Source: Pseudomonadales bacterium
Lineage (GTDB): Bacteria > Pseudomonadota > Gammaproteobacteria > Pseudomonadales > UBA5518
NCBI GenBank assembly: GCA_022072145.1
Contig: JAJVIG010000005.1
Location: forward strand, 186,001 to 250,000
Direction of reading: 5' to 3'
Length of the DNA stretch: 64,000 nucleotides
The position numbers and the translations under genes were made by a program. Positions 17,546 to 26,720 of this stretch are shown here, one piece after another (within the stretch, counting starts at the first letter, position 1; each line of letters opens with the position of its first letter). The notes below the pieces were generated by a model that worked only from the letters and a program-made list of their open reading frames with translations, made no database searches and had not been told where the DNA came from.

Positions 17546-20500
17546 ATGCCCAGGACTCATCGTGTGTTTGCCCGTGATGGTCTGACGGAGTCGGGACTCC
17601 AGCGGGATCTGTTCGAGGATCTGGCGCTTGTCGGCGATGGTGTGTCGCTCTCGGGGCGGCCGGCGCTCGGGGAGGGGATTTCCGGGCGACCGTCTGCTGG
17701 TGCCGACTCCACGCTGCCTGCTGGCGCGGAATTCGTGATGACGGACCTCATGAACGGGTTCACGCCTGCGTGGCGAGGCTTCGAGCGTGACAGTGGCTGG
17801 CTCGACGAGGTGCGGGCGGCCGCGACGCTGCTCGACGCCGCGGGCAATACCCAGCGCGTGGAGCGGACCACCGACCCGGTCGCGGACTCCGCATCGGAAC
17901 TGGGCCAAGTACCTGGCGCCGCGCTGCCCGTCTACACGATCAACCAGGTCGGGGACTACATCAAGCAGGGTTTCTGGGACTGGTTCGGCGGCGGCTACCG
18001 CTCGTACAACATGAGCGCGTCCGGAACCGGCGCGAACAGCGGCACGCTGTATTACGACTACGACGGGTTCTCCGGTGTGAGCGGTGCCGGCACCGACAGC
18101 AACGGCATCAGCGCCGCGCGCCAGGCGCTGGTGGACGACGCGCTCGACTACATCGGCGAGATGCTGGGCATCAACTTCGTCAACGCCAGCGTGACCGCAC
18201 CGCCTTCCGGCGGCGTGGACCTGTACTTCAAGGACAACGACAGCGGGGCGTACGCCGATTCCTCGCTCTATGGATCGGGCAACGGCACCACGGGCCACAA
18301 GTACATCGACTACTCGTGGGTCAATATCGAGTCGAGCTGGTCCGGCGGTACCTCGACCGTCAACGACTACACCTACCAGACGATCATCCACGAGGTGGGT
18401 CATGCGCTGGGCCTGGGGCATGCCGGTCATTACAACTTCACGCTGAACTGGGTCACCGACACCACCGACCCGAATTATCTGAACAATTCGAATGTCTACC
18501 TGAACGACAGCTGGCAGATGGCGATCATGTCCTACGTCGACCAGGACACGAACACCTACATCCCGGCCGGCACCGACTACAACTTCGTGATCTCCTATAT
18601 GGCGGGTGACTGGGAGGCGCTGCGCGACTATTACGGATCGGGCAACGCGTTCAACGGCAACACCGTCTACGGTTTCAACACTACGATCACTACCGGGGTC
18701 AGCGAAACCTTTGCGAACCTCGCTACCTGGGCCGACGAAACAGCATTCTGCATCATCGACAGCGACGGTACCGATACGGTCGATTTCTCGGGCTACGCGG
18801 CCAACCAGTTGATAGATCTGACCGTCACTTCCGGCAGCTGGACAGCGCCCACGACGTCGAACATCGGCGGTCAGGTCGGCAATATGACGCTGGGCGTGGG
18901 CACGGTCATCGAGAACGCCAAGGGTGGCTCCGGCAGCGACGAGATGTACGGCAACATCTACGGCAACGTCCTGTATGGCAACGCCGGCAACGATACGCTG
19001 CGCGGTTCGGCGTGGAGCCAGCGTGACAGCGACGGCAGCGACACGATGTACGGCGGCACCGGCAACGACTTCATGGGCGGCCACAACGGCAACGACATCA
19101 TGTACGGCGAGGACGGCGTCGACAGCGTGATCGGCGATTCCGGCCACGACATCGTCTCGGGAGGCGCCGGCAACGACTGGGTCGTCGGCGATTACACCGA
19201 CGGTACTGGAAACGGCAACGACTCCGTCTACGGCAACGCCGGCAACGACACCCTCGAAGGCGGTACCGGCAACGACTATCTCTCGGGTTGGACCGAGTCC
19301 GATTACCTGATCGGCGGCGAGGGCAACGATTCCGTCTATGGCGGCGACGGCAACGACACCATTGTCGATCAGGACCTGCTGTTCTCGACCAACGACGACT
19401 ATTACGACGGCGGCGACGGGATCGACACGCTGGTGCACGAGAATTCCTGGGTGTCGTCGGTCGAGTTCAACCTCACGACGGGCCGCACCTACCTCAGCGG
19501 CGTCGAGCGCGAGCAGTACGTCAATATCGAGAACCTGCGCGTCGGCGGCAGCGCCAAGATGGTCGGCAGTGCGGCGGCCAACGTGCTCACCGCAACCTCC
19601 ACCACTGGGGCAAACATGATCAGCGGCGAAGGCGCGAACGATACCGTCTATGCCGGTGGCGGTAACGACACCGTCGATGGCGGCAACGGTGACGATTACC
19701 TGTTCGGCCAGTTCGACGACGACAGCATCACCGGCGGCAGCGGTGTCGACAGGCTCTACGGTGGTGCGGGCAACGATACGCTGCTGGGTGGCTTCTCCAC
19801 CGACATCCTGTTCGGCGAGGACGGCAACGATACGCTGCGTGTGCTCGCCGGGGAGTTCTTCGACTCGGTTTACGGCGGCGCGGGAACCGACACTCTGGAT
19901 CATTCCGCGGTCACGCGCTCCGGCGACACGTTCGATTTCGAGACCGGGACCATAACGACCACGTACGCCACGGGCACGCCGGTGCTCTCCTCTATCGAGA
20001 TCTACCAGGACGGCTCCGGTGGCAACACGATCATCTCCGATGGCGGAAGCCATGCTTACTACGGCAACGGCGGCAACGATCTGATGATTGCCGAACTCGG
20101 CGGCGAAACGATGGACGGTGGATCCGGCACGGACACCATCGACCTGTCTCGCTGGAGTGGCGCCTATATCATCGACATGGTGAGCGGTTCGTCGAACTAC
20201 GGCAGTGAGCTGTACACGAACTTCGAGAACCTGGTCTCCGGCGCCGGCGCCGACTCGATCACCGGCACCACCGGTGCGAATTCGATCAGTACGGGCGGCG
20301 GCAACGATTCGATCGACGGCAATGGCGGCAGCGACACGGTCGCGAGCGGCGACGGCAACGACGTGATCACGGATGCGCACTCGTCGGCCGGGGATGTGTT
20401 CGACGGTGGCGCCGGTGTCGATACGCTGGTGTCGGATTTCACTTGGGTCGATGGTGTGCTGTTCGATCTGGCCGTCGGCTCGATGTCGTACCTTGGCACG

Positions 20501-23500
20501 ACGTACGACACACTGAGCGGAATCGAGAACCTCACCATCGGCGGCGGCGCGGACGTGAACGGCGATGCGAACGCCAACCTGGTCACGGTGCTCGACACCG
20601 GATTCGATCACGGCAACACGATCGCGACCGCTGGGGGCAACGACACCGTGTATTCCGGAATCGGTGCCGACGACGTCGACGGTGGCGACGGTGCCGATCT
20701 GCTCGATGGCGGCAAGGGCGTGGACACGCTGCTCGGCGGCAACGGCAACGATACCGTCTGGGGTGCCGCGTCGGACGTGACCGACGACGGCGGCGACTCT
20801 CTCGGCGGGGGGGCCGGCGAAGACCTGATCGGTGGCTCCTACGGCAACGACGTGATCGACGGTGGTGCGGATGCCGACGCGCTCTACGGCGACGACGGCA
20901 ACGACACCGTCGCAGGTGGCGGCGGCGACGATCTGTTGCGTGGCGACTGGGGCTGGGGCGGGGATGCGAGCGGTGCCGATTCGCTGAGCGGAGACGCCGG
21001 CAACGACACGCTCTACGGTGGCGCGGGCGCGGATGCACTGCTCGGCGGCGCGGGCGAGGACTCGCTGCTCGGCGGGGACGACAACGACACGATCACCGGC
21101 GGGCTAGACATCGACGACGTCAATGCGGGCGCCGGCGACGACACGATCGTGTTCACGCCGTTCAACTTCTTCGACAACGTCACCGGCGGGAGCGGCACCG
21201 ACACGCTCGATGCGACCGCGGTGAGCAGCGGTGGCTTCACCTTCGATTTCGAGACGGGAAGCATCTCCGGTTATTCAGGCGTGCAGACCGTGAGCGGGAT
21301 CGAGATCTATCAAGACGGCTCCGGCGGCAACACGATCATCTCGAACGGGGAAGGCAGCGCCTATTACGGTAACGACGGCGATGACCTGATGATCGCCGAG
21401 ATCGGCAGCGAGACCATGGACGGCGGCGGCGGCACCGACACGCTCGACCTCTCGCGCTGGAGCGGAGTCTATGTGGTCGATATGACTACCGGCTCGTCGA
21501 ATTACGGTGGTGAGCTCTACACCGGTTTCGAGAATCTGATTTCGGGCGCAGGCAACGACTCCATTGCCGGAACCGCTGGCGCCAACGAAGTCACGACTGG
21601 TGACGGGGAGGATACGGTTTCCGGACTCGCGGGCAGCGATTCGCTCGCCTCCGGTGCCGGCGCCGACGTGCTCTACGGTGGCACCGGCGAGGACACGCTG
21701 GACGGTGGCGCGGGCGCCGACACGATGGATGGTGGCGACCAGGACGACGTTTACTACATCGATCACGCCGGTGACGTGGTGACCGAGGACTTCGACGACA
21801 GCATCGGCGGCGTGGACACCGTGGTTTCCGTGATCGGCTACACGCTCGGTTTCGGCCTCGAGAACCTGCGGCTCGATGGTGTGGCGGCCATCAACGGCAA
21901 CGGCAACGCCGGGGGCAACGTGCTGATCGGAAACGACGCGAACAACAAGTTGCAGGGGCTTGCCGGCGACGACACGCTGGACGGCGGCGCCGGTGACGAT
22001 ACCCTGAACGGCGGTACTGGCACCGGCGACACCGCCTCGTACGCGATGGCGTTGGCAGGGGTGGTGGTCAATCTGGCGCTGAGCGGTGCGCAGGCCACCG
22101 GTGGCGCCGGCACTGACACGCTGCTGAATATCGAGAACCTGGTCGGATCGAGCCACGACGACACGCTCAGCGGTCGTGGTAACGCGAACCTGATCGACGG
22201 CGGGGCCGGCAACGACTCGCTGTTCGGCGGCGCCGGAGCCGATTATCTGCTCGGTGGTGAGGGCAACGACACCCTGCGCGGCGCCGGGGGCCTCGACACG
22301 ATGGACGGTGGCGCTGGTGACGACTTCTATTACGCGAACAGCACGGAGGACGTGGTGGCGGAACTCGCCGACGACCTGGCGGCCGGAATCGACACGGTGC
22401 AGTCCTCGACCAGTCATACGCTCGGCTTCGGCATCGAGAACCTGATCCTGTTCGATGCCGGCGACGCGAGCGGCATTGGCAACGCCGGCAACAACACCGT
22501 CACCGGCACGGTAGGCGCGAACGTGCTGTCGGGACTGGACGGTGGCGATACGCTGAACGGCAGCATGGGCAAAGACACGCTGCGCGGTGGCAACGGTGCG
22601 GATTCGCTGATCGGTGGCGGCGGCGTTGACGTGCTCGACGGCGGCGACGGCGACGACACGCTGGACGGCGGCGTCGATGCCGACACGGCAACCTACTTCA
22701 GTGCGAGTGGCGGTGTCACGGTGGATCTGGCGGTGGTGGGGGCGCAGAACACGGTCGGCGCGGGCAACGATACGCTGATCAGCATCGCCAACCTCTCGGG
22801 CTCTGTGTTCGGCGACACTCTGAGCGGCAACGGTGCCGCGAACCTGCTGAACGGACTCCCGGGCGACGATGTGATCTTCGGCGGCGCGGGCGCGGATTCG
22901 CTGCTCGGCAGTTCCGGCAACGACACACTGGAAGGCGGCAACGGCGACGATTCGCTCGATGGCGGTGCCGGACTCGATACCGCGAGCTACGCCGGCGCTG
23001 GTGCGGCGGTGACGGTGAGCCTGCTGGCCGCGGGCGCACAGGCCACCGGGGGGGCGGGCAGCGACACGCTGGTCGGCATCGAGAACCTCGAAGGATCGGC
23101 ATTCCGCGACACGCTGACCGGCAATGCGGGGAACAACGTGCTGGCGGGGCTCGGGGACAACGATACGCTGAGCGGCGGCGGTGGCGCGGACACGCTGATC
23201 GGCGGCACCGGAGCGGATTCGCTGAGCGGCGGTGCCGGGGCGGACCACTTCGTGTTCGCCTCGCTGGTGGGCTCCGACCGGATCGGCGATTTCACGAGCG
23301 GCAGCGACCGTTTCGTCTTCGCACAGTCGGCGCTGTCGATCGGCAACGGCGATGCTGTGGTCGACAACGCGGTGGCGGTGGCCGGGCCGGGCGGCTTCTC
23401 CGAGTTGGCTGAACTCGTGATCGTGACGGGAAACATCGCTGGCGCGATCACCGCGGCCAGTGCGGCGGCGGCGATCGGTTCGGCGACCGGGGCGTACGGT

Positions 23501-23665
23501 TCCGGCGACACGCGGCTGTTCGCGGTCGACAACGGAACCGACTCGGCGCTGTTCCTGTTCACCTCGGCCGCGGCCGACGCGCTGGTGGATTCCGGTGAAC
23601 TCGCGGTGCTCGGCTTCGCCACCGGAACCGCCTCGACGGCAATGTCGGACTACCTGTTCGCGTAG
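17546..23665 (+). CDS. Giant RTX protein with N-terminal M10 (serralysin-type) metalloprotease domain
   Basis: A 2039-residue protein without a Sec signal. The protease domain (about residues 120-370) has the zinc motif HEVGHALGLGH (His282, Glu283, His286, His292) and a Met-turn at MSYVDQ (Met328), as in serralysins. From about residue 460 to 1920 there are many glycine/aspartate-rich nonapeptides (GGxGxDxLx type: YGNAGNDTLRG, GGAGDDTLNG) that should bind Ca2+ outside the cell. The C-terminal 120 residues, ending DYLFA, look like a type I secretion signal. No T1SS genes are in the window. Interspersed non-RTX modules (LSRWSGAYIIDM..., TASYAMALAGVVVNLAL...) recur. ATG 17546 follows GGAGAGACG. 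It probably functions as an exported protease or surface protein. Confidence 0.9.
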   Translation: MPRTHRVFARDGLTESGLQRDLFEDLALVGDGVSLSGRPALGEGISGRPSAGADSTLPAGAEFVMTDLMNGFTPAWRGFERDSGWLDEVRAAATLLDAAGNTQRVERTTDPVADSASELGQVPGAALPVYTINQVGDYIKQGFWDWFGGGYRSYNMSASGTGANSGTLYYDYDGFSGVSGAGTDSNGISAARQALVDDALDYIGEMLGINFVNASVTAPPSGGVDLYFKDNDSGAYADSSLYGSGNGTTGHKYIDYSWVNIESSWSGGTSTVNDYTYQTIIHEVGHALGLGHAGHYNFTLNWVTDTTDPNYLNNSNVYLNDSWQMAIMSYVDQDTNTYIPAGTDYNFVISYMAGDWEALRDYYGSGNAFNGNTVYGFNTTITTGVSETFANLATWADETAFCIIDSDGTDTVDFSGYAANQLIDLTVTSGSWTAPTTSNIGGQVGNMTLGVGTVIENAKGGSGSDEMYGNIYGNVLYGNAGNDTLRGSAWSQRDSDGSDTMYGGTGNDFMGGHNGNDIMYGEDGVDSVIGDSGHDIVSGGAGNDWVVGDYTDGTGNGNDSVYGNAGNDTLEGGTGNDYLSGWTESDYLIGGEGNDSVYGGDGNDTIVDQDLLFSTNDDYYDGGDGIDTLVHENSWVSSVEFNLTTGRTYLSGVEREQYVNIENLRVGGSAKMVGSAAANVLTATSTTGANMISGEGANDTVYAGGGNDTVDGGNGDDYLFGQFDDDSITGGSGVDRLYGGAGNDTLLGGFSTDILFGEDGNDTLRVLAGEFFDSVYGGAGTDTLDHSAVTRSGDTFDFETGTITTTYATGTPVLSSIEIYQDGSGGNTIISDGGSHAYYGNGGNDLMIAELGGETMDGGSGTDTIDLSRWSGAYIIDMVSGSSNYGSELYTNFENLVSGAGADSITGTTGANSISTGGGNDSIDGNGGSDTVASGDGNDVITDAHSSAGDVFDGGAGVDTLVSDFTWVDGVLFDLAVGSMSYLGTTYDTLSGIENLTIGGGADVNGDANANLVTVLDTGFDHGNTIATAGGNDTVYSGIGADDVDGGDGADLLDGGKGVDTLLGGNGNDTVWGAASDVTDDGGDSLGGGAGEDLIGGSYGNDVIDGGADADALYGDDGNDTVAGGGGDDLLRGDWGWGGDASGADSLSGDAGNDTLYGGAGADALLGGAGEDSLLGGDDNDTITGGLDIDDVNAGAGDDTIVFTPFNFFDNVTGGSGTDTLDATAVSSGGFTFDFETGSISGYSGVQTVSGIEIYQDGSGGNTIISNGEGSAYYGNDGDDLMIAEIGSETMDGGGGTDTLDLSRWSGVYVVDMTTGSSNYGGELYTGFENLISGAGNDSIAGTAGANEVTTGDGEDTVSGLAGSDSLASGAGADVLYGGTGEDTLDGGAGADTMDGGDQDDVYYIDHAGDVVTEDFDDSIGGVDTVVSVIGYTLGFGLENLRLDGVAAINGNGNAGGNVLIGNDANNKLQGLAGDDTLDGGAGDDTLNGGTGTGDTASYAMALAGVVVNLALSGAQATGGAGTDTLLNIENLVGSSHDDTLSGRGNANLIDGGAGNDSLFGGAGADYLLGGEGNDTLRGAGGLDTMDGGAGDDFYYANSTEDVVAELADDLAAGIDTVQSSTSHTLGFGIENLILFDAGDASGIGNAGNNTVTGTVGANVLSGLDGGDTLNGSMGKDTLRGGNGADSLIGGGGVDVLDGGDGDDTLDGGVDADTATYFSASGGVTVDLAVVGAQNTVGAGNDTLISIANLSGSVFGDTLSGNGAANLLNGLPGDDVIFGGAGADSLLGSSGNDTLEGGNGDDSLDGGAGLDTASYAGAGAAVTVSLLAAGAQATGGAGSDTLVGIENLEGSAFRDTLTGNAGNNVLAGLGDNDTLSGGGGADTLIGGTGADSLSGGAGADHFVFASLVGSDRIGDFTSGSDRFVFAQSALSIGNGDAVVDNAVAVAGPGGFSELAELVIVTGNIAGAITAASAAAAIGSATGAYGSGDTRLFAVDNGTDSALFLFTSAAADALVDSGELAVLGFATGTASTAMSDYLFA
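23168..23665 (+). repeat. Direct repeat, copy 1: RTX gene 3' end
   Basis: The last 498 bp of the RTX gene (residues about 1875-2039) recur at 26028-26525 with about 33 mismatches and no indels, so roughly 93% identity by hand alignment. Many differences fall at third codon positions. The two copies bracket the GC-poor cassette. Confidence 0.95.
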
Positions 23666-23720
23666 ACACTCCGTTCGGAGTCAAGCGTTTTCTATGGTTG
23701 CATAGAGCTTGGCTCCGTCG

Positions 23721-23765
23721 TACGAGGTCAATACCAATCAGGTTTTCGCATGGCGACGGCTCTAA
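23721..23765 (+). pseudogene. Remnant of a transposase OrfA (helix-turn-helix segment)
   Basis: Fourteen codons read YEVNTNQVFAWRRL and then a TAA. This matches the recognition-helix end of OrfA proteins of IS3/IS66-type elements (YxVNxNQVFxWRRLY). No longer transposase frame continues on either side, so only a scar remains. It lies 56 bp after the RTX stop, at the left edge of the GC-poor cassette. Confidence 0.5.
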
Positions 23766-23918
23766 AATTCCCGGGCCGGCTCTCAGCACGCGAGCAGCGA
23801 GTGTGGCAACGCCTCGATCGACACCGGACGTGGCCAAGCGTGCGAGCATCGCTATCCAAGTCGCACTCGCCGCGAACTCGGCCCGTTTGACCTCTTGCGT
23901 CGAAACGCTGCGCCGGCA

Positions 23919-24548
23919 TCAATAACCAAACAACTTATAGTCCTCTTGGTAGAATAGCCTTATTCGACCCTCATCGTAACTCGAAACGTTAACCTCATCA
24001 GATGATATTCCAAAGTTCTTTTTTGACTCCAAAAGTCTCATGCCATCGTAGTTAACCTTGCAGTCAATTCTTTCCGAGAGATCTTCAAATATTGAATGGA
24101 ACCCCATCTCAAATTTATAAATGACGTTTTCGTGAATATAGAAATCAACCTGTGGCCTTAGATGGTTATCGTACGCAAACGGATTTTTTTTATAGCGTGA
24201 AAAAGCATCATCTAGCCACAAAGAAAAAAAAAGTGGATCTGTTAATTCCTCATGACTTCTTCCCCTGTTGCGCATAAGAAACTCTGATTTAATTCTTGCG
24301 AGCGGATCGCGAACAATCATAAACAACAAATTAAAGCATTGCGTTTTAAAAGCAGCCCTAACCAGGCTTCCTTGCCAATGCTGGGGGGAGCACCTTAAAA
24401 CACGATTGACTGAGTCTCTTCCTCCCCCCCCATCGAAGTAAGACATTTTGTACCCAGAATTCCGAAGCGCTGACTCAACAGTTGTGCCGCCGCATTTCGG
24501 TACGTGAAAAAAAAACAACGTCCTAACGCCATCGTAAAATACCGGCAT
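23919..24548 (-). CDS. Sulfotransferase family protein
   Basis: A 209-residue protein with both PAPS-binding motifs of the sulfotransferase family: the 5'-phosphosulfate loop in FFFHVPKCGGTTVESAL (about residues 12-28) and the 3'-phosphate site in LLFMIVRDPLARIKSEF. It resembles family-2 type carbohydrate sulfotransferases and would move sulfate from PAPS to a glycan or other acceptor. Codon use is AT-rich, unlike the surrounding genes, indicating transfer. It follows the GT61 gene by 6 bp on the same strand, so the two probably act on the same glycan. Confidence 0.75.
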   Translation of the reverse strand: MPVFYDGVRTLFFFHVPKCGGTTVESALRNSGYKMSYFDGGGGRDSVNRVLRCSPQHWQGSLVRAAFKTQCFNLLFMIVRDPLARIKSEFLMRNRGRSHEELTDPLFFSLWLDDAFSRYKKNPFAYDNHLRPQVDFYIHENVIYKFEMGFHSIFEDLSERIDCKVNYDGMRLLESKKNFGISSDEVNVSSYDEGRIRLFYQEDYKLFGY

Positions 24549-24554
24549 ACGTGC

Positions 24555-25670
24555 TCATCTCTCAATATTTGACAATATAGAACGAATCAACTTTAAAGAC
24601 TCTTCAGAGCTCCTTTTACTGGAACATTCCTTCGCCATCCACGCGCTTAACTCTACATCAATCAGGCCATCCAAAACATTATTCGAGAGAGACACATCAA
24701 ACTCAATACCAAGCTTTCTTAGTGCCTCGGATAACTTTCCGACATTCGGAACATTAATTCCCAATTCAGGTGCTGGGTTGCCTGACAGATTTAGCCCATA
24801 CACAAGATCCCCTATGTCGTGATAGATCAAAACACCACAGCGAGGAGCCAACAACTTTTTTGCCAAATTTGCGCCGGAACGTCTTTCAAAAACATGGACA
24901 TCAGCATCAACGCGACCTAAGAGTTGCAAGGTATGCAGGGCCGAGCCTTCTGAGAAAACGAGCACACTAGCGCTTCTATATATATCAAGCTGCTCCTTCA
25001 AAGACAAACACTCTGGTCGCACCACCTTGAATCCGGCACGCGTAAAAAGATATTCAATATAGGCCTCTCCTGCAAACCTCGCGGACATTCCCGCCCGAGA
25101 GATATAGTATTTTTTTCCAATTGGTCTCGGATTAATTTCTGCCGTACGCTCATTTTGGGTCAGCAACTCCAAATATTCATCCTTTGGGCCGACGCCCACC
25201 TCTTCCATTTGAGGCACACAAACTAGCTCTTCAACGATTACCGGACTATTGATAATTACAACCCTGCTTTTCGGAACGCCAAACCATTCCAGTATGGCCT
25301 TAAAAAAAACCGGAGCCCCATCAAGACTCGTAAAGCCGTCACTAAATCGATTTGCAAAACAGTAATAAATATCATCCAAAAATTTATACGGTAAGATTCT
25401 ACTGCTGAAGTCCGCCACCTGGTGGCCATAATGATCGCAAACTGGCCCACACCAAGCCAGCTTCTTATTTGTTACGTGAAACTTCCCGGCATATGGGAAT
25501 GGCTTATGGTCAATGGCCAAGCCTGACCTTCTGTGCCGAAAACATTGACAGCCTTCCCAGTCCTCCCATAACGGGCCGCCTCGATGAAAACTCTTACCCC
25601 TTGGATTGTCTAGAAGTTCGTAAAACGGATAGATCTCAACGTTATTGAAAAGCTTAAAATCAATCTTCAT
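24555..25670 (-). CDS. Glycosyltransferase 61 (DUF563) family protein
   Basis: A 371-residue protein with the GT61/DUF563 layout. A central KKYYISRAGMSARFAGE segment is followed by IEYLFTRAGFKVVRPECLSLKEQLDIYRSASVLVFSEGSALHT, where the E-x-L-x-[FL]-KEQ and the GSALH loop are the family hallmarks. Members add sugars to capsule, lipopolysaccharide or protein. GGGGAG lies upstream of the ATG. AT-rich codons set it apart from its neighbours. Together with the sulfotransferase it forms a two-gene operon that could make or decorate a sulfated surface glycan. The acceptor is unknown; the adjacent RTX protein is only a speculation. Confidence 0.75.
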   Translation of the reverse strand: MKIDFKLFNNVEIYPFYELLDNPRGKSFHRGGPLWEDWEGCQCFRHRRSGLAIDHKPFPYAGKFHVTNKKLAWCGPVCDHYGHQVADFSSRILPYKFLDDIYYCFANRFSDGFTSLDGAPVFFKAILEWFGVPKSRVVIINSPVIVEELVCVPQMEEVGVGPKDEYLELLTQNERTAEINPRPIGKKYYISRAGMSARFAGEAYIEYLFTRAGFKVVRPECLSLKEQLDIYRSASVLVFSEGSALHTLQLLGRVDADVHVFERRSGANLAKKLLAPRCGVLIYHDIGDLVYGLNLSGNPAPELGINVPNVGKLSEALRKLGIEFDVSLSNNVLDGLIDVELSAWMAKECSSKRSSEESLKLIRSILSNIER

Positions 25671-25895
25671 TTGTAACTACTCTCCCCATTGATATGCTCC
25701 CACGCGCAGGATGACCAGAGGCGAACTCGATAATCTCGTGATCTGTGCTATAGGGATGTGGCATGGCGTATGAGTCTCTTGCAAAACGCGTGCGGTAGCA
25801 TTGATGTTTTGCGATGGTGCGCGAAAAGGAAGAGAGCGTGGCGGCCGTTTCTGGCATGATGCGGTTGTCGAATCCAACACCATATCGCCCACGGC

Positions 25896-26525
25896 GTGAA
25901 TGCTACCCGTCGAGACCTGATCCAGCAACGCTGGCATGTGATTCAGCATGAGGTGCCTCCCGAACTGAAGCAAGACCTCGGCCCGACAACGCCGAAGCTC
26001 GAGCGATTGATCCACATGCTGGAGTGGCTGAGCGGCGGCGGTGGCGCGGACACGCTGATCGGCGGCGCCGGAGCCGATTCGCTGAGCGGCGGGGCCGGAG
26101 CGGACCACTTCGTGTTCGACTCGCTGGCCGGCACCGACCGGATCGGCGACTTCGCGAGCGGCAGTGACCGTTTCGTGTTCGCACAATCGGCGCTGTCGAT
26201 CGGCAACGGCGACGGTGTGGTCGACAACGCGGTGGCGGTGGCCGGGCCAGGCGGCTTCTCCGAGCTGGCCGAACTCGTGATAGTGACCGGCAACATCGCT
26301 GGCGCGATCACCGCGGTCAGTGCGGCGGCAGCGATCGGTTCGGCGACCGGGGCGTACGGCTCCGGCGACACGCGGCTGTTCGCGGTCGACAACGGCACCG
26401 ACTCGGCGCTGTTCCTGTTCACCTCGGCTGCGGCCAACGCGCTGGTGGATTCCGGTGAACTCGCGGTGCTCGGCTTCGCCACAGGGACCGCCTCGACCGT
26501 CGTGTCGGACTACCTGTTCGCGTAG
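25896..26525 (+). pseudogene. Chimeric ORF: transposase-like N-terminus fused to duplicate RTX C-terminus
   Basis: A GTG-started frame of 209 residues. The first 44 residues (MNATRRDLIQQRWHVIQHEV..., LGPTTPKLERLIHMLEW) are unlike RTX sequence and resemble the N-terminus of a DDE transposase. At residue 45 the sequence switches to LSGGGGADTLIGGAGADSLSGG and continues to DYLFA, matching RTX residues 1875-2039 at about 93% DNA identity. It probably records an IS insertion into a second RTX gene followed by deletion. It keeps the secretion-signal region but no protease domain. Its TAG stop belongs to a GTAG repeat. Whether it is expressed is unknown. Confidence 0.65.
26028..26525 (+). repeat. Direct repeat, copy 2: RTX gene 3' end
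   Basis: Second copy of the 498-bp segment at 23168-23665, 2860 bp downstream of the first and in the same orientation. It stops at the same codon. Unlike copy 1 it is followed directly by a GTAG hairpin cluster. Confidence 0.95.
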
Positions 26526-26720
26526 GTCCGGGCTGCGCCCGGACATTGTTCGGCCGCAGGCCGAACCTACGCGGACATTCGTTCGGCCGTACGCGGACAT
26601 TCGTTCGGCCGCACGCGGACATTCGTTCGGCCGTAGGTCCGGGCTGCGCCCGGACATGATTTGTTCGGCCACAGGCCGAACCTGCGCGGACATTGTTCGG
26701 CCGCAGGCCGAACCTACGGG
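26521..26720. repeat. GTAG-headed hairpin repeats (cluster 3)
   Basis: Type A and type B hairpins in mixed orientation with several decayed units in the middle (TTCGGCCGTACGCGG and similar, which keep only one stem arm). The first GTAG ends the RTX-derived frame (26523-26525) and the last CTAC ends dusA on the minus strand (26714-26716), so the cluster fills the whole space between convergent frames. Confidence 0.9.

Larger units (their letters stand above)
23666..26027. mobile_element. Inserted GC-poor cassette between two copies of the RTX 3' end
   Basis: Base composition falls sharply between about 23.9 and 25.7 kb compared with both flanks. The block holds two minus-strand genes (sulfotransferase, GT61 glycosyltransferase), a transposase OrfA scar at the left and a probable transposase N-terminus at the right. 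It is bounded by 498-bp direct copies of the RTX gene end. No integrase and no clear terminal inverted repeats were seen, so the transfer mechanism is inferred. Confidence 0.6.

Noticed and set aside
3237-23248. Very long minus-strand open frames such as those at 3237-5099, 9756-12785, 14351-20611 and 21275-23248
   Set aside because: They lie opposite well-supported genes (SBP, HrpA, amidohydrolase/RTX), have arginine- and alanine-rich low-complexity products and match no family. They are GC-driven shadow frames.
17546-26525. Complete type I secretion locus
   Set aside because: The RTX protein needs one, but no ABC exporter, membrane fusion or TolC gene lies near it. The ABC exporter at 56074-57897 is Atm1-type.
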